A DNA stretch of 64,000 nucleotides from Streptomyces sp. AJS327. Lineage in GTDB: Bacteria > Actinomycetota > Actinomycetes > Streptomycetales > Streptomycetaceae. The notes below the pieces were generated by a model. The model was not told the DNA's origin. It did not search any database and was given only the letters and a program-made list of their open reading frames with translations. Each line of letters begins with the position of its first letter. Positions within the stretch are counted from its first letter, which is position 1. A program made the translations under genes and the position numbers. The DNA lies in the NCBI RefSeq assembly GCF_013450295.1, contig NZ_SKBR01000001.1:1-64000 (forward strand), read 5' to 3'. Below are positions 25,770-34,109 of this stretch, piece by piece.

Positions 25770-27397
25770 CGCGACAGTTTACGGCCGCACACCGGCCACG
25801 GACTCGCGCCCCTGGAGACGTAGAGCTTCTTCGCGCGGAGGGTCTGCTCGGCGGCCGGGGCGTCCTGCGGGCGGCCGCTGCCGCCCAGCGAGCGCCAGGT
25901 GGACTGGTCGAACTGGTACAGCCCGCCGTAGGTGCCCGAGGGGTCGACCGCGTCCGGACGGCCCCCGGACTCGCAGCGCGCCAGCGCGTCCCAGTCGAGT
26001 CCGTCCGCGCCCCGGACGGAGGTCGGCAACCGCCGGGTGCCGACCCGGACGACCTCGTCCCGCGGCTCCCGGACGACCTCGCTCCGCACCCGCCGGGGCC
26101 GCTCGCGCACCCCGTTCACGGTGCGCACCTGGTAGAGGGTGCGGCGGAGTCCGGCCCTCCCGGCCCGCTCGACCAGTTCCGTGCCCTGGTCCAGCTCCGG
26201 GTCGGGACGCCGCACCGTCCGGAACGCGATGGCCTTCGCGCGGACCTGCTCGCTCCGGGCGACCCGCAGCACGGCCACCGTCTGCCCGTCGCGGGGGAAG
26301 GCGTCCAGCGGAACGCTCGTGGTGTCGTCGGCGCCCAGGTCCACCCCCGCCGCGCGGAGCGTCGCGCGGACGGTCGCCGCGTTGGTGGCCACGGTGTGCT
26401 CCCGGCCGTCCACGAGGACGGTGACCCGGCGTTCAGTCCGCACCTCCAGCGCCGTTCCGGCCCGCCCGAGGCGGGTCCCGGCGGGCGTCGACAGGTACGC
26501 GCCGTCCAGGCGCACGCCGAGTTCGCGGAGCGCGCCCCCCACGGTCCGGGCGGTGGTCCACACGATCCGGTGCCCGCCGTCCAGCGTGAGCCGCAGCGGC
26601 CGCCCGTGCCCGACGGCCACCTCGTCGCCGTGGCTGAGCGGGGTGTCCGGGGCGGGGGTGACCTCGTCGTGCGGCCCGAGGGTGACGCCCTCCCGCTCCA
26701 GCAGCCCCGTCACGTCCGAGGCGAAGGTGTGCAGGGTGCGCGCCTTCCCGTCGACGCTGAGCGTGACCGCCCTGTCGTGCGCGACGAAGGCCGAGGTGCC
26801 GCCCGCGAGGAACGCCACCACCAGCGCCTGCGGCAGGAGGCGGCGCAGCCCCTCGCCCCCGTCGCCGCTCCCGCGTCCCCGCGCCCGTCCCGCGCCCCGT
26901 CCGCGTGCCCGGTGGCCGCCGCGCCGCTCGGCGGTCCGGTCCACCGCGTCCGCCGTGTTCCCCGTCGGTGCCGGGGTAGCGGGGAGGCCCGCCGTCGGGT
27001 GTTCCGCTTCCCCGGGCGCGGAGGTCCGGCGGGGGACGGTCCCGGGCGGCTCGCCGCCGGGGGCGGGCCCCGAGGGCGCGCTCACGCGCACGGTGCCCTC
27101 CGCCCGCCGCACCGGGTCACCGTGGCCGCCCGCCCCGTCCCCGCCCGTCCCCCCGAAGCCCGCCCCATCCGTGCCGGAGTCACCAGCCGCTGACCCGTCA
27201 CCGACCGACCCGTCCCCGCCCGGGCCAGCGCAGACCGGCCCACCGGCGGCGAACCGACCGGCGGCGGACCGGGCTTCGTTCGCGGGCGGGGCGGGAGCCG
27301 GATTCCCGTACGACGGCCCCCCGTACGGCTCAGTCGGCGTGCCTCGCCGTTCCGCGCGCGCCGCGCGGCGGCCCTGTGGCGACGTACTCGGACTCAC
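25766..27397 (-). CDS. Resuscitation-promoting factor (DUF348, G5 and transglycosylase-like domains)
   Basis: This 543-residue secreted or anchored muralytic protein has a disordered Gly/Ala/Pro-rich cytoplasmic N-terminus of about 190 residues, one hydrophobic segment ([20 protein letters not shown]), three DUF348 repeats ([48 protein letters not shown]), a G5 domain and the C-terminal Rpf domain ([37 protein letters not shown]) with its catalytic Glu in CESGG. Rpf proteins cleave peptidoglycan and promote spore germination or recovery from dormancy. The membrane segment is unusually far from the start; most homologues have a short cytoplasmic part. GTG 27397 has GGGAG upstream. Confidence 0.94.
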   Translation of the reverse strand: MSPSTSPQGRRAARAERRGTPTEPYGGPSYGNPAPAPPANEARSAAGRFAAGGPVCAGPGGDGSVGDGSAAGDSGTDGAGFGGTGGDGAGGHGDPVRRAEGTVRVSAPSGPAPGGEPPGTVPRRTSAPGEAEHPTAGLPATPAPTGNTADAVDRTAERRGGHRARGRGAGRARGRGSGDGGEGLRRLLPQALVVAFLAGGTSAFVAHDRAVTLSVDGKARTLHTFASDVTGLLEREGVTLGPHDEVTPAPDTPLSHGDEVAVGHGRPLRLTLDGGHRIVWTTARTVGGALRELGVRLDGAYLSTPAGTRLGRAGTALEVRTERRVTVLVDGREHTVATNAATVRATLRAAGVDLGADDTTSVPLDAFPRDGQTVAVLRVARSEQVRAKAIAFRTVRRPDPELDQGTELVERAGRAGLRRTLYQVRTVNGVRERPRRVRSEVVREPRDEVVRVGTRRLPTSVRGADGLDWDALARCESGGRPDAVDPSGTYGGLYQFDQSTWRSLGGSGRPQDAPAAEQTLRAKKLYVSRGASPWPVCGRKLSR

Positions 27398-27433
27398 GGT
27401 GTGCTCCCAGCGGTCCAGTGGACGGGCGCCGGG

Positions 27434-27463
27434 ACTGTAGCCGAGCGAACGTCACTCTCCCAA
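27434..27463 (-). promoter_or_regulatory. Probable promoter of rpf-rsmA-ispE
   Basis: On the minus strand TTGGGA (27458-27463) and TACAGT (27434-27439) are 18 bp apart, a good fit to a vegetative promoter. The leader would be about 30 bases, too short for the ydaO/c-di-AMP riboswitch that precedes some Streptomyces rpf genes. Confidence 0.5.
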
Positions 27464-27645
27464 GCGGTACGACCACGCTGTGTCGCGCCCGCCGAGTACC
27501 GTGAAGCGCGGTTCCACCCGATACGCGACGCCCGATGCCGGATGCGCGACGGCTGATCCTCGACGCCCGACGGGCGGTACCGGACACGCGTACGTCATGC
27601 CCGGCACACGGTGCGCGACGGGACGCGGGTACTGGTGGTTACCGG

Positions 27646-27687
27646 GACACGGGCCGGGGCGGCGGGTGCCGGACACGGGCCGGGGCG
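27646..27687. repeat. Short direct repeat between rpf and tatD
   Basis: The 16-base word GACACGGGCCGGGGCG occurs at 27646 and again at 27672, 26 bp apart, inside the 330-bp rpf-tatD spacer. That spacer holds no gene and has looser variants of GACGCCCGA and CCGGACACG nearer rpf. Confidence 0.4.
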
Positions 27688-27729
27688 CGGGGACTTGGGG
27701 AGTCGTCCGGTGCGGGGTGGCTCGGCCGG

Positions 27730-28557
27730 TCAGTAGCCGAAGGCGCGGGCGGTGTTCGCCGCGATCTGGGTGGCGAGCGCGTCCTCGTCCAGCCCCTTGG
27801 TTTCGGCCATGGCGCGCAGCGTCACCGGGATCAGATAGGGCGCGTTCGGACGGCCCCGGAACGGCTCCGGGGTGAGGAACGGCGCGTCCGTCTCGACGAG
27901 CAGCAGCTCGGCGGGCGCGACGCGGAGGGCGTCCCGCAGCGGCTCGGCGTTCCTGAAGGTGACGTTCCCGGCGAAGGACATGAACCAGCCCTCGGCGGCG
28001 CACTCCCGCGCCATCGCCGCGTCCCCGGAGAAGCAGTGGAAGACCGTCCGCTCCGGCGCGCCCTCCTCGCGCAGCAGCCGCAGCACGTCGGCGTGCGCGT
28101 CCCGGTCGTGGATCACGAGCGCCTTGTCCAGCCGCTTCGCCATCGCGATGTGCGCGCGGAACGAGCGCTGCTGGGCGGCCAGCCCCTCCTCGCCGGTACG
28201 GAAGTAGTCCAGGCCGGTCTCGCCGACGGCCAGCACCTCGGGCAGCGCGGCCAGCCGCTCGATCTCGCCCAGCGCGGCGTCCAGTTCGCCCTTCTCGGCG
28301 AGGACCGGGGCCTCGTTGGGGTGGAGCGCGACGGCCGCCCAGACCGAGTCCCACTCCGCCGCGACGTCCGCCGCCCACCGGGCCCGCTCGACGTCGCACC
28401 CGATCTGGATCAGTGGGCCGACCCCCACCGCGGAGGCGGCGGCCAGCGCGTCCGCCACGCCGGGCGGCTGCATGTCGAGATGGGTGTGCGAGTCGGGGAC
28501 CGCTACCCGCAGGGGCTCGGGCAGGGGCGGTGCCGTGGGCGTCTGGCGTCGGGACAT
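27730..28557 (-). CDS. TatD family metal-dependent hydrolase
   Basis: This 275-residue TIM-barrel hydrolase shows the metal ligands of the TatD family in order: HTHLD, a Glu in VGETGLDYFR, His in VIHDRDAHAD, HCFSGD and Asp in VETDAPFL. TatD proteins are 3'-5' exonucleases acting on DNA or RNA and may aid DNA repair. ATG 28557 follows AGGATC. In many actinobacteria tatD lies directly upstream of rpf-rsmA-ispE as here, but a 330-bp gap and a separate rpf promoter suggest independent transcription. Confidence 0.93.
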   Translation of the reverse strand: MSRRQTPTAPPLPEPLRVAVPDSHTHLDMQPPGVADALAAASAVGVGPLIQIGCDVERARWAADVAAEWDSVWAAVALHPNEAPVLAEKGELDAALGEIERLAALPEVLAVGETGLDYFRTGEEGLAAQQRSFRAHIAMAKRLDKALVIHDRDAHADVLRLLREEGAPERTVFHCFSGDAAMARECAAEGWFMSFAGNVTFRNAEPLRDALRVAPAELLLVETDAPFLTPEPFRGRPNAPYLIPVTLRAMAETKGLDEDALATQIAANTARAFGY

Positions 28558-28650
28558 GCCGTGATCCTAAGTCGTCGCCCGAACCGCCAGCCGACGCCCG
28601 ACCCCGGCACCGCCCGACCTTCCCGGCACGCCCCGCGTCGGCCGGATCGC

Positions 28651-28696
28651 TGGTCCGCCCGAACCACTCCGGCGCCGGAGTGGTTCGGGCGGACCA
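28651..28696. terminator. Perfect 46-bp palindrome (terminator-like)
   Basis: Bases 28651-28673 are the exact reverse complement of 28674-28696, with no loop other than the central GGCGCC. It lies 17 bases after the stop of the MarR-GNAT gene and 94 upstream of tatD, both on the minus strand, so it most simply ends the MarR-GNAT transcript. Such perfect symmetry is rare for a terminator. Confidence 0.7.
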
Positions 28697-28712
28697 CCGG
28701 CGGACCGACGCC

Positions 28713-29726
28713 CTACGGGGTCCCGGGCGCTCCGGGTGTCTCGCGGGTCCCGGGCGTTCCGGGGGTGAGGCGCTTCTCGAACCAGTGGTGGGCGTAGGGC
28801 TCGTCGTTGAAGGCGGGGACCTCGGTGTAACCGCTGGTGCGGTAGAGCTGGGTGGCCGCCTCCAGCGCCTTGTTGGTGTCGAGGCGCACCAGATCGCGGC
28901 CCCGCCGCACGAGGTGGTCCTCCAGCGTGGCCAGGAGCCGTCGGGCCAGGCCGAGTCCCCGGGCGTCGGGCGAGACCCACAGCCGCTTGATCTCGGCGGG
29001 CGCCCCGGCCGGCAGCTTGAGCCCACCGCAACCCACCGGCTCCCCGTGCAGCCGCGCGACGAGGAACAGACCGCGTGGGGCCCGGAGTTCACCCGGGTCG
29101 GGCAGCAGGCTGCTGGCCGGGTCGAAGCCGCCGTCGAAGACCTCCCGCAGTTCGGCGGCGTAGGAGCGCAGACAGGACACGGCGTCGGGGTGGTCGGGGT
29201 CGAGCGTCTCGACGGTGACGACGGAGGCGGTCAGCAGCCGCTCGACCTCGGTCATGGCGGCGGTCAGCCGCTCGCGCTGCCGGGCGTCGAGCGGGGCGAG
29301 GAGGGAGGCGGCGTGCGCCTCGCTGCGCTCTTCGAGCCGCGCGCGCTCCGCACGCCCGGCCTCGGTCAGCCGCACGGTCCGCACCCGCCGGTCGCGCGGG
29401 TGCGGTGCGACGGCGACCAGTCCCTCGCGTTCCAGCGCCCGCAACAGCCGACTCACGTAGCCGGAGTCGAGGCCGAGTCGGGCGCGCAGGCCGCGTACGT
29501 CCTGCGGGACGCCCTCGCCGACCCCGTCCGCCTCCCGGCTCCCGTCCGCGCCTCTGTCCCTGCCCCCGTCCGCGCCGCCGCGCTCCTCCGCGTCGCCGAT
29601 CTGCCAGAGCAGCCGGGCCTGGCCGTAGGGACGGGCGCCGCCCAGGTACCGGTCGTGCAGCACCCCCACCCGCTCGGCGACCGTTCTGCTGAACCGCCGT
29701 ACCTGCTCCACCTGCTCCGTCGTCAT
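28713..29726 (-). CDS. MarR-type regulator fused to GNAT acetyltransferase
   Basis: This 337-residue protein has an N-terminal MarR winged helix (LRARLGLDSGYVSRLLRALE, PHPRDRRVRTVRLTEAG) and a C-terminal GNAT domain whose acetyl-CoA loop is WVSPDARGLGLARRLL. A Gly/Asp/Arg-rich insert of about 35 residues interrupts the MarR part just before the recognition region. MarR-GNAT fusions are widespread in actinobacteria; the acetylated substrate is unknown. The start is ATG 29726; a perfect dyad begins two bases upstream and probably serves as an autoregulatory operator. Confidence 0.9.
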   Translation of the reverse strand: MTTEQVEQVRRFSRTVAERVGVLHDRYLGGARPYGQARLLWQIGDAEERGGADGGRDRGADGSREADGVGEGVPQDVRGLRARLGLDSGYVSRLLRALEREGLVAVAPHPRDRRVRTVRLTEAGRAERARLEERSEAHAASLLAPLDARQRERLTAAMTEVERLLTASVVTVETLDPDHPDAVSCLRSYAAELREVFDGGFDPASSLLPDPGELRAPRGLFLVARLHGEPVGCGGLKLPAGAPAEIKRLWVSPDARGLGLARRLLATLEDHLVRRGRDLVRLDTNKALEAATQLYRTSGYTEVPAFNDEPYAHHWFEKRLTPGTPGTRETPGAPGTP

Positions 29727-29728
29727 TC

Positions 29729-29744
29729 TCTGACTCTAGTCAGA
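29729..29744. promoter_or_regulatory. MarR-like operator dyad at the MarR-GNAT start
   Basis: TCTGACT and AGTCAGA are perfect inverted arms around CT. On the minus strand the site contains TAGAGT, a -10-like hexamer within ten bases of the ATG, so the transcript is probably leaderless or nearly so and repressed by its own product. Confidence 0.55.
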
Positions 29745-29797
29745 CACTGGGTGAGGGGTAAAGCGGGGAGGGCGGGGATACGGGGCGGGGAGCCGCT

Positions 29798-29833
29798 CGC
29801 ACGCCCCCGGCGTTCTCGTGCCGGGGGCGTGCG
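29798..29833 (-). terminator. Terminator hairpin after the zinc-ribbon gene
   Basis: A perfect 14-bp stem (29798-29811 with 29820-29833) closes an eight-base loop, 20 bases past the stop on the minus strand. Confidence 0.75.
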
Positions 29834-29852
29834 GGGTCAGGACGCGGCGGGT

Positions 29853-30200
29853 TCAGCGGCGGGAGTGTGACAGCGCCGCCGTGGCCTCCGAGACGCGTCC
29901 GGCGCGCATGATGCGCACCACGTGTCCGCCACAGGCGGAACAGGTGGGGCGGGTGAGGGGGGACGGAACGCGCTCGCCGTCCGCGTAGTAGACAATCATG
30001 GGACGGCCGTCGGGATAGGCGAGGTGCACGATCTCGTATTCCTGCTCCCAGCCGTGTCCGCACCGCATGCAGGCGAAGGAATACGCCTCGTGTACCGCGT
30101 GGTTGTTGTTCCGCGTCTCGCCCGCGGTGCCCTTCCGCTGAATTTCGGGCGCCGCCTCCGTGGTCTCTCCAGTACCGCCAGTGCCGTCGGTGTCCTTCAT
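29853..30200 (-). CDS. Small zinc-ribbon protein of unknown function
   Basis: This 115-residue hydrophilic protein has two CxxC pairs about 45 residues apart (FACMRCGHGW and PTCSACGG), suggesting one structural zinc ribbon. Between them is YEIVHLAYPDGRPMIVYYADG, and the end VVRIMRAGRV is basic. I recall close relatives being common in Streptomyces as hypothetical proteins but know no function. ATG 30200 has GGAG eight bases upstream; the open frame to 30329 is rejected. The first 35 residues are Gly/Thr/Glu-rich. Confidence 0.8.
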   Translation of the reverse strand: MKDTDGTGGTGETTEAAPEIQRKGTAGETRNNNHAVHEAYSFACMRCGHGWEQEYEIVHLAYPDGRPMIVYYADGERVPSPLTRPTCSACGGHVVRIMRAGRVSEATAALSHSRR

Positions 30201-30508
30201 GGCAGCTCCTCTCTCCCCGCGCAGGGTGGCCCACTCACCAGTGGACTCCTGGAATCGGGAAAACGCAGCGGCCCCGTCCTGCTGTTGGGAGAGATTTGGG
30301 TTTTCCGTAGCTGGAGGGCGCTTCCGCATGCCCGTCCTTTGCTTTTGCTTTCCCGCGTCAACGCTTTACCGGATGGGCGTCCTCCCGAACGGGTCGGATT
30401 TCGGCGAATGGCATCGTTCACCGAAACCCCGGAACCGTTCACCGGCACCGGGATCAGTAGGGGTACTCAGGGGAACCCGTCGGCAAACATGGTCCCCGTG
30501 GGTTTCGC
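30201..30508. other. Upstream region of the zinc-ribbon gene
   Basis: About 300 bp with lower GC than the surroundings (for example around 30290-30440) and no supported gene. It probably holds the zinc-ribbon promoter, but no clear -35/-10 pair can be named. Confidence 0.4.
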
Positions 30509-30556
30509 GCGTTCCCCCGGTATCGCGTTCCCCCGGTATCGCTTTCGCGCGGTATC
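30509..30556. repeat. 16-bp tandem repeat, three copies
   Basis: GCGTTCCCCCGGTATC occurs twice in direct tandem (30509, 30525), followed by a third copy at 30541 with three mismatches. It lies just past the 3' end of rsmI (minus strand). Confidence 0.7.
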
Positions 30557-30563
30557 GCGCTTC

Positions 30564-30593
30564 GTGCGGGTGCGGGTGCGGGTGCGGGTGCGG
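30564..30593. repeat. Hexanucleotide microsatellite (GTGCGG)5
   Basis: Five perfect copies of GTGCGG run from 30564 to 30593, eight bases after the 16-bp repeats and 13 bases from the rsmI stop codon. Being non-coding, it is a likely site of slippage. Confidence 0.75.
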
Positions 30594-30606
30594 CGCGGGC
30601 GCCGGG

Positions 30607-31452
30607 TCAGGACTGGTGCTTCGCCGCGACCACCGCGTCGAACACCTCGCGCTTGGGGACCCCGGTGGCGCTCGCCACCGCGGCGATGGCCTCCTTGCGC
30701 CGCTCACCAGCCTCCTCGCGTTCGGCCACCCGACGGGCCAGCTCCGCCGCGTCCAGCGCCCCGGGCTCCGGCTCCGGCGCCCCGGAGACGACGACGGTGA
30801 TCTCGCCCCGCACCCCGTCGGCCGACCAGGCGCGCAGTTCGTCGAGGGGGCCGCGCCGGACCTCCTCGTAGGTCTTGGTCAGCTCCCGGCACACCGCGGC
30901 CCGCCGGTCCGGGCCGAAGACCTCGGCCATCGCCTCCAGCGTGGCGGTCAGCCGGTGCGGCGACTCGAAGTAGACGAGGGTGCGCCGCTCCGTGGCCACC
31001 TCTCGCAGCCGGGCCAGTCGCTCCCCGGCCTTGCGGGGCGGGAACCCCTCGAAGCAGAACCGGTCGACGGGCAGGCCGGACAGCGCCAGCGCGGTCAGCA
31101 CGGCCGAGGGGCCGGGCACCGCCGTCACCGGAACCTCACGCTCCACGGCGGCGGCGACCAGCCGGTAGCCCGGGTCCGAGACGGAGGGCATCCCGGCGTC
31201 CGTCACCAGCAACACGCGCGCGCCCTCGGCCAGCGCGTCCGCCAACTCCGGTGTGCGGGCGGCCTCGTTGCCCTCGAAGTACGACACCACCCGGCCGGAG
31301 GGCCGGACGCCGAGCGCCTGCGCGAGCCGCCGCAGCCGCCGTGTGTCCTCGGCCGCGACGATGTCCGCGCCCTCCAACTCGGCCGCGAGCCGGGGCGGGG
31401 CGTCGGCGACGTCGCCGATCGGGGTGCCCGCGAGTACCAGGGTTCCAGTCAC
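30607..31452 (-). CDS. rsmI: 16S rRNA (cytidine1402-2'-O)-methyltransferase
   Basis: This 281-residue tetrapyrrole-methylase-fold protein starts LVLAGTPIGDVADAPPRL and has AAEDTRRLRRL, LVTDAGMPSVSDPG, the PGPSAVLTALALSG segment and FESPHRL, all diagnostic of RsmI. It methylates the ribose of C1402 at the decoding centre of 16S rRNA. GTG 31452 has GAGGATGGG upstream; the longer open frame to 31719 lacks family sequence. The gene is divergent from the protein mannosyltransferase. Confidence 0.95.
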   Translation of the reverse strand: MTGTLVLAGTPIGDVADAPPRLAAELEGADIVAAEDTRRLRRLAQALGVRPSGRVVSYFEGNEAARTPELADALAEGARVLLVTDAGMPSVSDPGYRLVAAAVEREVPVTAVPGPSAVLTALALSGLPVDRFCFEGFPPRKAGERLARLREVATERRTLVYFESPHRLTATLEAMAEVFGPDRRAAVCRELTKTYEEVRRGPLDELRAWSADGVRGEITVVVSGAPEPEPGALDAAELARRVAEREEAGERRKEAIAAVASATGVPKREVFDAVVAAKHQS

Positions 31453-32006
31453 CCGCCCATCCTCGCAGTCACCGCGAGCCGCCCCGCCCCCGCTCCGCCC
31501 CCACCCACCCGGGCCCTGCTCCCCCCCCACCCACCCGAGCCTTGCTCCGGCCGCCCTCCGTCCGTCGCCGGTGCCCGGCCCCGGCGGCGTCCAGCCCCGG
31601 CCGCCACCCGGATCCCGTATCGGCCACGCCCCGGCCGCCGCCCCAGACCCCGTACGAGCCGCGCGGCCCAGGCGCCGACCGCACCGCCCCGGCGCGAGCC
31701 GGACCGTGCCGGGCCGCACCGCGTGTCCGCCCGAACCGTCGTGTGCCCGGCGGGGGTTGGGGCCGGGACGGGGGCCGCGCGGGCGGGGACGGGCGGGGGA
31801 GGGGTCCGGCGCGCGGGGGTGCGCGGGCGCGGACGGGGGCCGGTGTGTGGTGGTGCGCCGGGGCGGACAAGTGGTGCGAGGCCCTCCGCCACCGCACGTA
31901 GGGGACGTGCGGTGGCGGAGGGCACGAGAAGGGGACCGGACGGTGCGCTGCGGGCATCACCGGCGTACGGACCGGCGTCCCCGCCCGCTCCCCACCCGGA
32001 CCTACG
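31453..32006. other. Divergent intergenic region rsmI/pmt
   Basis: This 554-bp region holds no supported gene. Near rsmI a 22-base motif (CCACCCACCCG, then GCC and TGCTCC) occurs at 31501 and, with two changes, at 31527. Near pmt lies the large hairpin at 31881-31923. TACGAT at 32003-32008 is a possible -10 box for pmt. Confidence 0.45.
31881..31923. terminator. Strong terminator-like hairpin between divergent genes
   Basis: A perfect 19-bp stem (31881-31899 with 31905-31923) closes a loop of AGGGG. Both flanking genes point away from it, so it has no obvious transcript to end. It may insulate the promoters, end an unseen small RNA or act as a leader structure. Confidence 0.65.
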
Positions 32007-33749
32007 ATGGCGCGGGTGACCACCAGTGACACCGCCGAACCCACGGCCGACGCCACCCGCGAGAACCGTGGTGACTCCCAGCCCGCCTGGCGGTCACGGC
32101 TGCGCCGTTTCGGGTACACCGCGCCGTCCCGGCCGGGGGTGCGCGAGCGGCTGGTGCCGCCGTTCCCGGCGCCGGACGTGCGGGTGGGGGCGATGTTCGG
32201 GCTCTCGCCCCGGCTCGCCGCCGGGCTGGCCCGCTGGGCGGCCTGGATCGGCCCGGTACTGGTGGCCGTCGTCGCCGGGCTGCTGCGGTTCCACCAGCTG
32301 GGCTCGCCGCACGAGGTGATATTCGACGAGACCTACTACGCCAAGGACGCCTGGTCGCTGCTGCACCTCGGCTACGAGACCGACTGGCCGGACAACGCCA
32401 ACGAGCGGATCCTCAAGGACCCAGGCAGTGTCAAGCTCCCCGGGGAGAGTTCGTACGTCGTCCACCCGCCCATCGGCAAGTGGGTCATCGCCCTGGGACT
32501 GGCGATCTTCGGACTGGAGCCGCTGGGCTGGCGCTTCATGGTGGCGCTGCTCGGCACCCTCTCGGTGCTGATGCTCTGCCGGATCGGGCGCCGCCTCTTC
32601 CGCTCGACGGCGCTGGGCTGCGTCGCGGGCGCGCTGCTCGCCTTCGACGGGCTGCACTTCGTGATGAGCCGCACCGCGCTGCTGGACCTGGTGCTGATGT
32701 TCTGGGTGGTGGCCGCCTTCGGCTGTCTGCTGCTGGACCGGGACCGCACCCGGGCGCGGCTGGCCGCCGCGCTCCCGCTCGACCCGCACACCCGCGAGCC
32801 GCGCGCCGACCCGCGCGTCGCCGACCGGGTCCGGCTCGGCTGGCGGCCCTGGCGGCTCGCCGCCGGGCTCTGCCTCGGACTGGCCTTCGCCACCAAGTGG
32901 AACGGGCTCTACATCCTGGCCGCCTTCGCGCTGCTGACGGTTCTGTGGGACGTGGGCGCGCGGCGTACCGCCGGGGCCACCCGCCCGTTCCGGGCGGCGC
33001 TCCTGCGGGACACGGTGCCCGCCTTCGTCTCGCTGGTGGTCGTCGCCTGCGCGACCTACGTGGCCTCCTGGACGGGCTGGTTCGCGACCTCCGGCGGCCA
33101 CCTGCGGGACTGGGCGGACAAGGCCGGGGCGGAGACGTCCTTCGGCTGGATCCCCGGCCCGATCCGCAGCCTCTGGCACTACGAGAACGAGGTCTACGGC
33201 TTCCACGTCACCCTGACCTCGGAGCACACCTACCAGTCCAACCCGTGGAGTTGGCTGGTGCTGGGCAGACCCGTCTCGTACTACTACGAGGACATCAAGA
33301 AGGGGGATCCCGGCTGCCGGGGCCAGAGCGAGAACTGCGCCAGCGAGGTGCTGGCGCTGGGCACCCCGCTGCTGTGGTGGGCCGCCTGCCTCGCCCTGCT
33401 GTACGTCGCCTACCGCTGGCTGCTGCGCCGCGACTGGCGCGCGGGCGCGATCCTCTGCGGGGTCGCGGCGGGCTACCTGCCCTGGTTCCTCTACCAGGAG
33501 CGGACGATCTTCCTCTTCTACGCGGTCGTCTTCCTGCCCTTCCTCTGCCTGGCGCTGGCCATGGCGATGGGGGCGCTCGCCGGGCCGCCGGGCTCCACCG
33601 AACGCAGACGGGTGGTGGGGGTGGTGACCTCGGGCGTCCTCGGGCTGCTCATCATCTGGAACTTCGTCTACTTCTGGCCCATCTACACCGGCGAGCCGCT
33701 GCCCATGAGCGACTGGCGCCACCGCATGTGGCTCGACACCTGGGTCTAG
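32007..33749 (+). CDS. pmt: Protein O-mannosyltransferase
   Basis: This 580-residue polytopic membrane protein belongs to GT39. The first extracytoplasmic loop contains the catalytic pair Asp107-Glu108 in VIFDETYYAKDAW, followed by HPPIGKWVIALG. About ten hydrophobic segments follow. Pmt moves mannose from polyprenyl-phosphate mannose to secreted proteins; in Streptomyces it is needed for glycoprotein formation and for infection by phage phiC31. The start is uncertain: ATG 32007 overlaps a -10-like TACGAT, so GTG 32016 on a leaderless transcript is a good alternative. Three large inward-facing loops and the C-terminal WPIYTGEPLP are typical. Confidence 0.93.
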   Translation: MARVTTSDTAEPTADATRENRGDSQPAWRSRLRRFGYTAPSRPGVRERLVPPFPAPDVRVGAMFGLSPRLAAGLARWAAWIGPVLVAVVAGLLRFHQLGSPHEVIFDETYYAKDAWSLLHLGYETDWPDNANERILKDPGSVKLPGESSYVVHPPIGKWVIALGLAIFGLEPLGWRFMVALLGTLSVLMLCRIGRRLFRSTALGCVAGALLAFDGLHFVMSRTALLDLVLMFWVVAAFGCLLLDRDRTRARLAAALPLDPHTREPRADPRVADRVRLGWRPWRLAAGLCLGLAFATKWNGLYILAAFALLTVLWDVGARRTAGATRPFRAALLRDTVPAFVSLVVVACATYVASWTGWFATSGGHLRDWADKAGAETSFGWIPGPIRSLWHYENEVYGFHVTLTSEHTYQSNPWSWLVLGRPVSYYYEDIKKGDPGCRGQSENCASEVLALGTPLLWWAACLALLYVAYRWLLRRDWRAGAILCGVAAGYLPWFLYQERTIFLFYAVVFLPFLCLALAMAMGALAGPPGSTERRRVVGVVTSGVLGLLIIWNFVYFWPIYTGEPLPMSDWRHRMWLDTWV

Positions 33750-34109
33750 CCACCGGCCCGGAACGGCGACGGACGGTGACGGCGGCCGCCGGGCGGGCGG
33801 CCCGGGACGGGGCCTGGGCCGGGTAACCCCGGCCGGGCGGCGGCCGGTTGGGGCCCCGGGTGCCCGCCGGTCGGGTGCTGTGCCGGGCGTCGCCGGACGT
33901 CCCGGTGTCCGCGCAGCTCAGCGAGGTGACGACCGGTCAACCACCGGGCGGGCGGGGCGCGTCGGGCCCGCGCCGCTGAGCGATCGTTATCGCCCTGATA
34001 CAGGGCTGAATGGGCATACCCGGACACGGGGCGTCGACAGTGTGCTCTAGGGTGCCTCGGACAGGTCCTCGGTCAGTCGGCTGAGGCGGGGTGGAGGGGC
34101 AATTCTCAG
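33750..34109. other. Spacer between pmt and the PBP gene
   Basis: No gene is supported. A small hairpin (GGCCGGG, TAAC, CCCGGCC at 33817-33834) may end pmt. Near the PBP gene TAGGGT (about 34047) could be a -10 box; the -35 is unclear. Confidence 0.35.

Noticed and set aside
27398..27729. ydaO/c-di-AMP riboswitch before rpf
   Set aside because: The predicted promoter leaves a leader of only about 30 bases and the conserved riboswitch segments are not seen.
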